From assembly GCA_022360355.1 (NCBI GenBank), contig JAKSCY010000318.1, positions 1-5,871 of the forward strand: 5,871 nucleotides of DNA, written 5' to 3'. The notes under the pieces were generated by a model. That model was given only the letters and a program-made list of their open reading frames with translations. It was not told the DNA's origin and did no database searches. The position numbers and the translations under genes were made by a program. Within the stretch, counting starts at the first letter, position 1. The number at the start of each line of letters is the position of its first letter. Shown here one piece after another: positions 1 to 5,666 of this stretch. The stretch comes from Chlorobiales bacterium (GTDB taxonomy: Bacteria; Bacteroidota; Chlorobiia; Chlorobiales; Chlorobiaceae).

Positions 1-77
1 GCAGCCGCAATGACTTCCGAAGCATGGAGATCTCCTGAAACCTCTCCGGCCAGAACAAAAAGTTTCTTCTCTCGCAT
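1..77 (-). CDS. lpxB: Lipid-A-disaccharide synthase, N-terminal fragment (runs off the window)
   Basis: Reading the minus strand from the ATG at 77 gives 25 complete codons, beginning MREKKLFVLAGEVSGDLHAS. The AGExSGDxHA signature at residues 10-19 is the hallmark N-terminus of LpxB. LpxB is the peripheral inner-membrane glycosyltransferase that joins UDP-2,3-diacylglucosamine to lipid X to make the lipid A disaccharide. A purine-rich GGGGTGA (plus-strand 81-87) lies just upstream on the minus strand and supports this start. The gene is divergent from the phosphomutase, so the roughly 120 bases between the two starts must hold promoters for both. Only the N-terminus is visible, so integrity of the rest cannot be judged. 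The identification rests on a short but very characteristic motif. Confidence 0.88.
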   Translation of the reverse strand, partial: MREKKLFVLAGEVSGDLHASEVIAA

Positions 78-117
78 ACGTCACCCCAATTGGAACATCA
101 ACCAGCAAACTGTATCT

Positions 118-147
118 TTGACCTAAAGGCGGAAAAGCCTCGGTAAT
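118..147 (+). promoter_or_regulatory. Candidate sigma-70-type promoter for the phosphomutase cluster
   Basis: TTGACC at 118-123 matches five of six bases of the -35 consensus. GGTAAT at 142-147 matches the last four bases of the -10 consensus, with an 18-base spacer. Transcription would begin near 154, downstream of the first possible ATG (151), which favours translation from 196. The spacer contains a small AGGC-GGAAAA-GCCT hairpin (126-139). The -10 element is weak and this is a by-eye match only. Confidence 0.3.
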
Positions 148-195
148 CGCATGTTTTTAAATAAGTTCCTCCAATTATATCAAATTACCCGGAGA

Positions 196-1578
196 ATGCA
201 AGTTAAATTCGGCACGGACGGCTGGAGAGCGATCATAGCGAAAGACTATACTTTCGACAACCTGAAACTTGCCACGTTGGCAGCTGCCGATTATTTTATC
301 AATCACCCAAATAAAGCAAATGGCGTCTGTGTCGGATACGATACACGCTTCCTGTCTCCTGATTTTGCTCACTATGCCTCCAGGGTACTTTCTTCCCGGG
401 GCCTCCGGGTTTTGCTTTCAGACAGTTTCATCCCCACGCCCGCCGTATCGCTCTATTGCAGGGACAAAAAACTTGCAGGCGGCGTAGTCATCACCGCATC
501 TCACAACCCCCCGGTTTATAACGGTTTCAAAATCAAAGCCTCTTATGGAGGGTCGGCACTTCCGGAAACTGTCTCGGTAATCGAGAAACATCTGGCCGCA
601 GTAAACCCCGACAGCACAATCGAGCCAAAAGAACACCTCATCGAAGCGGCAGATATACAAAGCTATTACCTTGAACATCTTCAATCACATGTCGACCTCG
701 ATGCTATCAGGGATTCACGGATACATATCGCTCACAATGCAATGTACGGCGCCGGGCAGAACATCATTACCCGTATCCTGGATACGTCACAGGTACACTG
801 CTACCATTGTTCTCACAACCCGGGTTTCAGAGGAATAAACCCTGAACCTGTACCCCGCTACATCAATGACTTTGTCGACTTTTGTAAAAACGCAAAACCG
901 GATGTAAGTATTATAAACGACGGCGATGCCGACCGGGTAGGCATGCTCGATGAACATGGGGCCTTTATTGACTCCCACAAACTTTTCGCCATTATACTCA
1001 AATACCTGGTAGAGGAAAAAAAGAAGACCGGTGAAGTTGCCAAAACATTCGCCCTTACCGATGTCATTGACAAGATTTGCAGAAAACACAACCTGGTTCT
1101 TCATCTGCTTCCGGTAGGGTTTAAACACGTGAGCAAGCTCATGACAACAAACGATATACTCATCGGCGGGGAGGAATCAGGCGGAATAGGCATAACGTCA
1201 TACCTTCCGGAAAGGGACGGCATTTTCATAGGGCTTCTGATACTCGAGATCATGGTAAAGCAAGGTAAAACCCTTTCATATCTGGTTCAGGAACTCTTTG
1301 ACGAATACGGCAGCTTCTATTATAATCGGCTGGACCTTCAAGTCAACGAAGAAAAAAAACAAGCCATTATCGCAAAGGCATCCAAAGGCAGCTTCCGAAC
1401 GCTTGCACAGTACGGTGTAACCGGCTTCAACGACCTTGACGGTTATAAATATCATTTTGACGGAGGATGGTTGCTGATACGACCTTCAGGCACAGAGCCG
1501 GTCCTGAGGCTGTATTGCGAAGCTGATTCACCTGAAAAAGTCACCAGCGTACTGAACTACGCAGCCGGTATTGCATGA
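196..1578 (+). CDS. Phosphoglucomutase/phosphomannomutase family protein (alpha-D-phosphohexomutase)
   Basis: This cytoplasmic enzyme should interconvert hexose 1- and 6-phosphates through a phosphoserine intermediate and supply sugar phosphates for glycogen, nucleotide sugars and cell-surface glycans. With the start at 196 it has 460 residues, the usual family size, and all four family loops are present. These are TASHNP with catalytic Ser102, the metal-binding DGDADR at 242-247, the sugar-binding GGEESGG at 324-330, and the phosphate-binding RPSGTEP at 429-435. The EES-type sugar loop is closer to glucomutase-like enzymes than to GlmM (usually GEQSGH), so I leave the gene unnamed. An ATG at 151 would add 15 unconserved residues; 196 is preferred because the family begins almost directly at KFGTDGWRA and a promoter-like element overlaps 151. 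However, GGAG at 191-194 is too close to 196 to be an ideal ribosome site. The stop overlaps the next start (ATGA), implying an operon. Confidence 0.95.
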   Translation: MQVKFGTDGWRAIIAKDYTFDNLKLATLAAADYFINHPNKANGVCVGYDTRFLSPDFAHYASRVLSSRGLRVLLSDSFIPTPAVSLYCRDKKLAGGVVITASHNPPVYNGFKIKASYGGSALPETVSVIEKHLAAVNPDSTIEPKEHLIEAADIQSYYLEHLQSHVDLDAIRDSRIHIAHNAMYGAGQNIITRILDTSQVHCYHCSHNPGFRGINPEPVPRYINDFVDFCKNAKPDVSIINDGDADRVGMLDEHGAFIDSHKLFAIILKYLVEEKKKTGEVAKTFALTDVIDKICRKHNLVLHLLPVGFKHVSKLMTTNDILIGGEESGGIGITSYLPERDGIFIGLLILEIMVKQGKTLSYLVQELFDEYGSFYYNRLDLQVNEEKKQAIIAKASKGSFRTLAQYGVTGFNDLDGYKYHFDGGWLLIRPSGTEPVLRLYCEADSPEKVTSVLNYAAGIA

Positions 1579-2009
1579 ATGAACTCCAAGCAGCCATGAC
1601 ACCTGACACACTACCGAAAAGAATTGTTATTTTTGACGGTGTATGCAATTTGTGCGAATTCTCGGTCAATTTCATTTACGAAAGAGACCGCGATGGAAAG
1701 TTCACTTTTACTCCGGCACAGTCATCCCTTGGAAGCAAGTTGCTGCAGCACTATAAGCTCAATGACGAAACATTGGACACGGTAGTCCTGGTTAAAAACG
1801 GCCGTGCTTATACACGCAGCAGCGCTGCACTTGAAATAGCATCGGAACTGGATATTCCCTGGAGTTTCCTGCAGCTTTTTTCAGTCATTCCTCAGTTCCT
1901 GCGTGACCAGGTATATGATGTCATTGCCCGAAACAGGTACCGGTGGTTCGGGAAAAAAGAAAGCTGCATGATCCCGACTCCGGAAATCAAGGCAAGGTTT
2001 CTTGAATAA
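1575..2009 (+). CDS. DCC-family (DUF393) thiol-disulfide oxidoreductase-like protein
   Basis: A 144-residue cytoplasmic protein of the DCC family (YuxK-like), predicted to have a thioredoxin-like fold. The signature D21-G-V-C24-N-L-C27 supplies the family's Asp and CxxC pair right after the first beta strand (RIVIFDG). The C-terminus carries the expected [11 protein letters not shown] segment (about residues 121-131) followed by a PTPE motif. The family is predicted to do thiol-disulfide chemistry, but its substrates are unknown. The start overlaps the phosphomutase stop by four bases, so the two are probably translationally coupled. No clear Shine-Dalgarno is visible. An in-frame ATG at 1596 (residue 8) is a possible alternative, since residues 1-15 are not conserved. 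No signal peptide or membrane segment is seen. Confidence 0.92.
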   Translation: MNELQAAMTPDTLPKRIVIFDGVCNLCEFSVNFIYERDRDGKFTFTPAQSSLGSKLLQHYKLNDETLDTVVLVKNGRAYTRSSAALEIASELDIPWSFLQLFSVIPQFLRDQVYDVIARNRYRWFGKKESCMIPTPEIKARFLE

Positions 2010-2050
2010 CCGCCGCCCTTTGACGGTATTACCAAATTGTAAGGCGAAAT

Positions 2051-2809
2051 ATGCAGGAAGCATTCAAAGACCGGTTTTCGAATCATGCTTCGGAGTACCG
2101 CCTGTACCGCCCTCGCTATCCTGAAGCACTTTTCAGCTACCTGGCGTCGCTTGCACCGGAACGGGAAGCCGCATGGGATTGCGCAACAGGAAATGGTCAG
2201 GCTGCAGTCTGTCTCGCAGGACATTTCAAACAGGTCTATGCTACCGATGCAAGCGCCGGGCAGATAACACATGCCATACAGAAAAACAACATCCGGTATG
2301 CAGTATCACCGGCACATAAAACATCTCTGCCGGACAGATCCATCGATCTGGTAACCATTGCTCAGGCAGTTCACTGGTTTGACACTGAACCCTTTTATCG
2401 TGAAGTGTGCCGGGTCATGAAAAAAGACGGTGTTATTGCTGCATGGGCCTATCACCTTCCGGTAATAGACCCTGAAACAGACAGGATCATCAGGCATCTG
2501 TACACAGTTATACTTGATCAATTCTGGGAGAAGGAGATCACACATATCCAGTCCGGTTACAGCAAAATCCACCTCCCTTTCCCGGAAATACCGTCTCCAG
2601 CTTTCACGATGACGGCAGATTGGACGCTCCATCAGTTAAACGGGTATCTTGAAACATGGTCGGCACTGGACATATACAGACAAACAAACGGAAATGACCC
2701 GCTGGAGACCACTTTTACCGAATTGCTCGAAGCCTGGGGAAATCCGGTGTCAGTCAAACGGGTAACGTGGCCGGTCATGCTCAAAACAGCTATAGTTGCA
2801 GACTCATAA
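2051..2809 (+). CDS. Class I SAM-dependent methyltransferase
   Basis: A 252-residue cytoplasmic protein with a Rossmann-type methyltransferase domain. The N-terminal F9-SNHASEYRLYRPRYP block (residues 9-24) precedes motif I, D43-C-A-T-G-N-G-Q, which binds SAM. Acidic D66 in ATDAS is the likely ribose-binding residue, and AQAVHWF (104-110) follows strand 4. The C-terminal half has the WSALDIYRQTNGNDP block near residues 198-213. This combination is typical of the Methyltransf_11 subgroup that includes yeast trans-aconitate methyltransferase-like proteins. The substrate cannot be read from sequence and is often a small molecule. AAGGCG at 2041-2046, a few bases before the ATG, supports the start. 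It lies 41 bases after the DCC gene and may be cotranscribed with it. No clear terminator follows before the sigma gene. Confidence 0.92.
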   Translation: MQEAFKDRFSNHASEYRLYRPRYPEALFSYLASLAPEREAAWDCATGNGQAAVCLAGHFKQVYATDASAGQITHAIQKNNIRYAVSPAHKTSLPDRSIDLVTIAQAVHWFDTEPFYREVCRVMKKDGVIAAWAYHLPVIDPETDRIIRHLYTVILDQFWEKEITHIQSGYSKIHLPFPEIPSPAFTMTADWTLHQLNGYLETWSALDIYRQTNGNDPLETTFTELLEAWGNPVSVKRVTWPVMLKTAIVADS

Positions 2810-2860
2810 TCGTATAGCCAAAACAGTTGCAGTCGCAAGAAAATCAGAAAAAAAGCGTCA

Positions 2861-2881
2861 AACCTCCGGATGTTTTTACGT
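2861..2881 (+). promoter_or_regulatory. Possible ECF-type promoter upstream of the sigma factor gene
   Basis: An AAC element (2861-2863) and a CGT element (2879-2881) are separated by 15 bases. This is roughly the AAC/CGT layout seen in many autoregulated ECF-sigma promoters. The match is short and would occur by chance fairly often; no second copy with the same spacing was seen before the downstream genes. Treat as a hypothesis only. Confidence 0.15.
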
Positions 2882-2926
2882 AAAAGCAATTAAGAAGCCG
2901 CGCCTGCGTATTTCAGTACACACTGA

Positions 2927-3559
2927 ATGACTGCTGTTATAATCGTGCATGCAGCCTGTGAAAATAACACGACATCCTTACACATAAAAGAACATATATT
3001 GGAGCAAAGCGGGCATTCAATACAGGAAGATGATTTCAGTACTATCGTCGCCGAGCATCAGGATATGGTGCTCAATACCTGCTACCGTTTTGTACTGAAC
3101 CGGGAAGATGCTGAGGATATTGCGCAGGAAGTATTTCTTGAAGCATATCGTTCGCTTGACAGCTTCAGACAGGAATCAAAGCTTTCAACCTGGTTATACA
3201 GGATTGCCGTAACAAAATCACTTGACCATCTTCGAAAGAAAAAGCGAAAAAAAAGGTTTTCTTCACTGAAACGGGTAATGGGGTTCAATGATCCCGCCGA
3301 AGAGCTTGCGCTTCCCTCATCCATAGAGACTCCAGCGGAAGCGCTCTCGGGAAGCGAGAGGACAGAGATTCTGCAAAGCGCACTGGACTCACTGCCCGAC
3401 AATCAGAAGACCGCCTTTCTTCTCAGCAAATATGATGGCTACTCCAATCAGGAAATCGCCGATGTCATGCAGACAACGGTATCGGCGGTTGAATCTCTTG
3501 TTCACAGAGCAAAAAAAAACCTTCAGAAAAAACTGGAAAAACACTACAGAACACAATGA
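2927..3559 (+). CDS. ECF-type RNA polymerase sigma-70 factor
   Basis: A 210-residue group IV sigma factor. Region 2 spans about residues 36-106, with the core-binding and -10 recognition segment [20 protein letters not shown] (58-77) followed by [20 protein letters not shown] (87-106). A charged linker, very rich in Lys/Arg at 103-110, leads to region 4 at about 148-203. The helix-turn-helix there is [20 protein letters not shown] (172-191), which contacts the -35 element. The first 30 residues are not conserved. The ATG follows directly on an in-frame TGA, so no longer form is possible. No Shine-Dalgarno is visible, and TTG at 2999 (residue 25) is an alternative start. The gene heads a cluster with a small membrane protein and a Spy-like sensor, so it probably directs an envelope- or metal-stress regulon and may activate its own transcription. 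Confidence 0.93.
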   Translation: MTAVIIVHAACENNTTSLHIKEHILEQSGHSIQEDDFSTIVAEHQDMVLNTCYRFVLNREDAEDIAQEVFLEAYRSLDSFRQESKLSTWLYRIAVTKSLDHLRKKKRKKRFSSLKRVMGFNDPAEELALPSSIETPAEALSGSERTEILQSALDSLPDNQKTAFLLSKYDGYSNQEIADVMQTTVSAVESLVHRAKKNLQKKLEKHYRTQ

Positions 3560-3594
3560 CACTTCGCTTTTTCCCGCTCCGACTTTTTCGGGAT

Positions 3595-3613
3595 GTTCAA
3601 CAGCCTCTTGAAC
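3595..3613 (+). promoter_or_regulatory. Alternative hairpin overlapping the terminator stem
   Basis: GTTCAA (3595-3600) pairs perfectly with TTGAAC (3608-3613) around a 7-base loop. The right arm and loop use bases that form the left arm and loop of the terminator-like hairpin at 3602-3621, so the two cannot form together. This is the geometry of an antiterminator/terminator switch. Six base pairs is modest and chance is possible. Confidence 0.3.
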
Positions 3614-3632
3614 AGGGGGCTTTCACTTTTTT
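3602..3632 (+). terminator. Rho-independent terminator-like hairpin between sigma and anti-sigma genes
   Basis: AGCCTCTT (3602-3609) pairs with AGGGGGCT (3614-3621), giving eight pairs including two G-U, around the loop GAAC. It is followed by a T-rich run (TTTCACTTTTTT to 3632). It lies 43 bases after the sigma stop and 55 bases before the next start. It could end a sigma-only transcript or act as a partial attenuator that keeps downstream expression lower. The T-run is interrupted by CAC. Confidence 0.5.
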
Positions 3633-3687
3633 CCCTTTGTCGTGCAAGGTTTTCAGCTCAGAAACGTCAAAATAACAGGAACAGACT

Positions 3688-4038
3688 ATGACGATGGATA
3701 CAAACGATCACATAGCAGCCGAAGTCCGGAAAACCATAAATATTCTGGACAACCTGCCTGAGCTGGAGGCATCATACCTTTTCCGGGCGCATCTTCTGGA
3801 AAGAATTGCACATGAACCGGCCAAGGCTGTCAACTCGGCAACAAGCGGGCTGAAACTCGCTCTGATGGCGTTCCTGCTCATTGTCAATATCGGTTCTGCG
3901 CTGGTTCTCATGCTCTCAAACGGCAATGAACAGATGTTCAGCAAGCACGACATACTTGAGAGCCTGACTGACGAATACAGCAGCCCCGCCCTTTCCTATT
4001 ACCTGGAAAATGACAGTGCAGAGGATACAAATGACTAA
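3688..4038 (+). CDS. Small single-pass membrane protein, candidate anti-sigma factor
   Basis: A 116-residue protein with one transmembrane helix (about residues 55-76, LKLALMAFLLIVNIGSALVL). The N-terminal head of about 54 residues is probably cytoplasmic, and an acidic tail of about 40 residues is probably periplasmic. The head contains ILDNLPELEASYLFRAHLLE (19-38), like the short helix found in compact anti-sigma proteins that wraps the cognate sigma. There is no zinc-binding HxxxCxxC motif, so it is not a ZAS-type anti-sigma factor. AGGA at 3677-3680, seven bases before the ATG, supports this start over the ATG at 3694. I infer the role mainly from position: directly after an ECF sigma gene and before a Spy/CnrX-like periplasmic protein, as CnrY accompanies CnrH and CnrX. 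No specific family was recognised. Confidence 0.72.
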   Translation: MTMDTNDHIAAEVRKTINILDNLPELEASYLFRAHLLERIAHEPAKAVNSATSGLKLALMAFLLIVNIGSALVLMLSNGNEQMFSKHDILESLTDEYSSPALSYYLENDSAEDTND

Positions 4039-4249
4039 CCGGAGCGGAGACAGATGTCCAGGAACACTGTTGCAGCCGCGACGGCCGTTTGCTTGGCTGT
4101 CACTCACAGACGAACTCTTCAACTATGTTCCTGATCGCTACGCGAAGGCTCAAGGAGAAATGATGTTACGTCGTTGAAGGATAGCATGCGAAAAATACGA
4201 GGCCGCCCCGGCAGGGCACATTTCCAAGCTTGAACCAAATTACACTTGA
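4039..4249 (+). other. 211-base gap inside the sigma cluster, with mini-ORFs
   Basis: No recognisable gene lies between the candidate anti-sigma gene and the Spy-like gene. The gap contains an 8-base palindrome ACGGCCGT (4081-4088) flanked by CAGCC (4073-4077) and GGCTG (4095-4099), which could form an imperfect hairpin without a T-run. It also has a small GCCG-CCC-CGGC hairpin near 4202-4212. Very short open frames preceded by Shine-Dalgarno-like bases are at 4054-4134 (26 codons), 4160-4177 (5 codons, after AAGGAG) and 4186-4233 (15 codons, after GAAGGA). It may be a leader region for the Spy-like gene, or decayed sequence. Confidence 0.4.
4054..4134 (+). CDS. Doubtful 26-residue leader-type ORF
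   Basis: An ATG at 4054 follows GGAGCGGAG (4041-4049) at a workable distance and opens 26 codons, starting MSRNTVAAATAVCLAVTHRR. The peptide has a short hydrophobic stretch but no recognisable family. It is in the same reading frame as the preceding membrane protein, 15 bases after its stop. The Shine-Dalgarno-like bases and position are the only support. It may be chance. Confidence 0.15.
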   Translation: MSRNTVAAATAVCLAVTHRRTLQLCS

Positions 4250-4828
4250 ATGGATATTCTCTCATCCAGACGTTTTATCTCAATTGTACTTGCAATACTG
4301 GTTGTTTTAAATCTTGCCCTGCTCGGCACACTCTGGTGGCAAAACGCTCACACACAACAGAAACACGAAAAGGCGGCAGGCACAAGTAAATACAAAAACA
4401 AACAATCATTTTTCGAAAAGAAGCTGAATCTTACCGATGAGCAGAGCAAGCAGTTCAATTCGCTCAGGCGCCAACATTTTCAGGGCTCTCTCCCCGCACT
4501 CGTTGCAATCTCGGGCCTGAAACGGCAGCTCATACAAGAAGCGATTAAAACCGAGCCGGACACCCTGGTAATCAGAACTCTTGCCGGACGCATCGGTAGA
4601 CAACAGGCAATTGTAGAGCACAGGCTTGCATGGCACTTCAACAATCTTTCAAAAGTCTGCACTCCTGAACAAAGAGACTCCCTGCAGCAGGTACTTGAAA
4701 GGGTAACGGCAAAACCGTATAAGCTGAAACGAAGACTGTTTCTCAAGCGAATACGGTTTACTCCTCTTCAGCCAGATACAACCGAACAGCAAGAGAATAA
4801 ACCGGAGAAATCGAAATCGTTGCGGTAA
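4250..4828 (+). CDS. Membrane-anchored Spy/CpxP/CnrX-like periplasmic protein
   Basis: A 192-residue protein with a short basic N-terminus, one hydrophobic anchor (about residues 9-28) and a helical periplasmic domain. The domain starts with FFEKKLNLTDEQ, giving the LTxxQ motif of the Spy/CpxP/ZraP group at residues 61-65. A second, degenerate copy (CTPEQ) is at 137-141. Family members sense or buffer metals and misfolded envelope proteins; anchored versions such as CnrX signal to a membrane anti-sigma factor. Candidate metal ligands are His76, Glu123, His124 and His129, but they do not obviously match the known CnrX set. The tail (about 153-192) is unusually rich in Lys and Arg. No cleavable signal site is obvious. 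The ATG directly follows an in-frame TGA and has no clear Shine-Dalgarno. It lies 59 bases before the DUF4405-like ATG. Confidence 0.82.
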   Translation: MDILSSRRFISIVLAILVVLNLALLGTLWWQNAHTQQKHEKAAGTSKYKNKQSFFEKKLNLTDEQSKQFNSLRRQHFQGSLPALVAISGLKRQLIQEAIKTEPDTLVIRTLAGRIGRQQAIVEHRLAWHFNNLSKVCTPEQRDSLQQVLERVTAKPYKLKRRLFLKRIRFTPLQPDTTEQQENKPEKSKSLR

Positions 4829-4887
4829 AAAGGAAAACATTCAGTTGGAGGGCTTTTATAAGCCTCGGCCTTTTCCTGGCGCTCCTG
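4801..4887 (+). other. Probable missed N-terminus of the DUF4405-like protein
   Basis: The frame of the downstream gene stays open back to a TAA at 4798-4800. The upstream codons read VAVKRKTFSWRAFISLGLFL from 4819, that is, a positively charged start followed by the first half of a transmembrane helix. This is what a complete DUF4405-type N-terminus should look like. No ATG, GTG or TTG exists in this stretch. Candidate rare starts are ATC at 4816 (eight bases after GGAG at 4804-4807) and ATA at 4858 (six bases after GGAGG at 4847-4851). Confidence 0.6.
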
Positions 4888-5493
4888 ATGCTGCTTGTTT
4901 CCGGCATTATACTCTACCTTGCTCCTCCCGGTAGAGTTGCGAACTGGACAAACTGGCAGATCCTCGGGCTCAGCAAGCAAGATTGGCAAAACCAGCATAC
5001 CATTTTTTCTCTTGCCTTCGTGGTACTTTCAATATTCCACCTCTTTTCCATCAACTGGAAAGCTTTTTGGTCCTACATTGCCGCAAAGGCTCATGCGGGA
5101 CTCGGTAAACCTTTCGAGATTTTCAGCATCCTTTTTCTTACACTGCTTTTCGGGATCGGCACATACCTGAAGTTTCAGCCTTTCTCGACAGTGATTGATT
5201 TCGGCGCATATCTTTCGGAATCATGGGAGGAGCCGCAAAGTCGGCCTCCCGCCCCACACACTGAAAGAATGACCCTGAGGGAAATCTCCGCAAAGTTCGC
5301 CGGCGGGAAAAAACCCGAAACTCTGCGCGAAAAGCTTGAAACGGAAGGCATAGCAGTCCAATCGCTGGACCAGACGCTGGAAAACATCGGCAATGAAAAC
5401 AATACCTCCGCACAGAAGATATACGAGCTGCTGGACATAGACGCATCTCCAAACCCCGGCAAGGGAAGAGGTCAGGGGAAGAACCGGCAATGA
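4888..5493 (+). CDS. DUF4405-like integral membrane protein, possibly heme-binding
   Basis: From the first conventional start the protein has 201 residues, but coding probably begins further upstream (in-frame from about 4816), since ATG 4888 falls inside the first membrane helix. That helix ends at LYLAPPGRVANW. A second helix (about 36-53) contains His37 and His51, and a third spans about 76-95. After a proline-rich linker, a soluble C-terminal domain (about 127-187) begins MTLREISAKF and has the repeated small-helix pattern of DUF4405/NapH-type C-termini, ending with a basic Gly/Lys-rich tail. Two His 14 residues apart in one helix recalls b-type cytochromes. The family is thought to be a membrane cytochrome-like group, but the substrate is unknown. 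Its place after the Spy-like gene suggests a role in envelope redox or metal stress. Confidence 0.83.
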   Translation: MLLVSGIILYLAPPGRVANWTNWQILGLSKQDWQNQHTIFSLAFVVLSIFHLFSINWKAFWSYIAAKAHAGLGKPFEIFSILFLTLLFGIGTYLKFQPFSTVIDFGAYLSESWEEPQSRPPAPHTERMTLREISAKFAGGKKPETLREKLETEGIAVQSLDQTLENIGNENNTSAQKIYELLDIDASPNPGKGRGQGKNRQ

Positions 5494-5639
5494 AAGAATC
5501 AATAGGCAGCTTGCAGTCCTCGGACCCCGGCAAAGATAATCCACAACGAGACCCTGTGCTGATGTGCAGAGTCCCTAACCTACAATGTTTTCAGGTCACC
5601 TCTATTTATTCCGCGCTTCAATTACCAACTGCTTATTGA
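5490..5639 (+). CDS. Doubtful 49-residue ORF overlapping the DUF4405-like stop
   Basis: An ATG at 5490 overlaps the preceding stop in an ATGA and opens 49 codons. AGGGGAAG lies upstream within the previous gene. The peptide has no hydrophobic segment or recognisable domain, and its last codons run into the degenerate CCAACTG repeats, which is unlike a conserved gene. The overlap alone is weak support, so it is probably chance. Confidence 0.15.
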   Translation: MKESIGSLQSSDPGKDNPQRDPVLMCRVPNLQCFQVTSIYSALQLPTAY

Positions 5640-5666
5640 CGACTGCCAACTGATTCACTGCTTGTC
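5625..5666. repeat. Degenerate intergenic CCAACTG repeat, 21-base period
   Basis: CCAACTG occurs at 5625-5631 and again at 5646-5652, exactly 21 bases apart, with ACTG cores in between (5642-5645) and after (5657-5660). The stretch spans the end of the minus-strand gene. Short ACTGCC/CCAACTG strings of this kind are, to my recollection, common in intergenic DNA of Chlorobiota-type genomes. Only two imperfect units are seen. Confidence 0.3.

Noticed and set aside
151..195. Upstream ATG at 151 as the phosphomutase start
   Set aside because: It adds 15 residues not expected in the family and would lie upstream of the transcription start predicted from the candidate promoter; kept only as an alternative.
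787..1128. 113-codon minus-strand frame within the phosphomutase gene
   Set aside because: The plus strand here encodes the metal-binding DGDADR motif and surrounding conserved sequence; the antisense frame has no recognisable features.
2020..2048. TTGACG as a possible -35 element before the methyltransferase gene
   Set aside because: No acceptable -10 sequence lies 16-18 bases downstream; GGCGAA at the expected place does not match.
1892..2272. 126-codon minus-strand frame across the DCC and methyltransferase genes
   Set aside because: It spans the junction of two confidently identified plus-strand genes and looks like low-quality Cys-rich translation.
2789..2818. GCTATA/TATAGC inverted repeat at the methyltransferase stop, considered as a terminator
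   Set aside because: Only six A/T-rich pairs with an 18-base loop and no following T-run.
2786..2836. Near-repeat of AAACAG and AGTTGCAG at the end of the methyltransferase gene and just after it
   Set aside because: The shared words are only 6-8 bases and the spacing between them differs, so a short chance similarity is the simpler explanation.
5138..5544. Long minus-strand open frames (up to 131 codons) opposite the DUF4405-like gene
   Set aside because: They are Cys/Arg/Ser-rich with no domain pattern, while the plus strand encodes clear membrane helices and a family-like C-terminal domain. They are antisense shadows.
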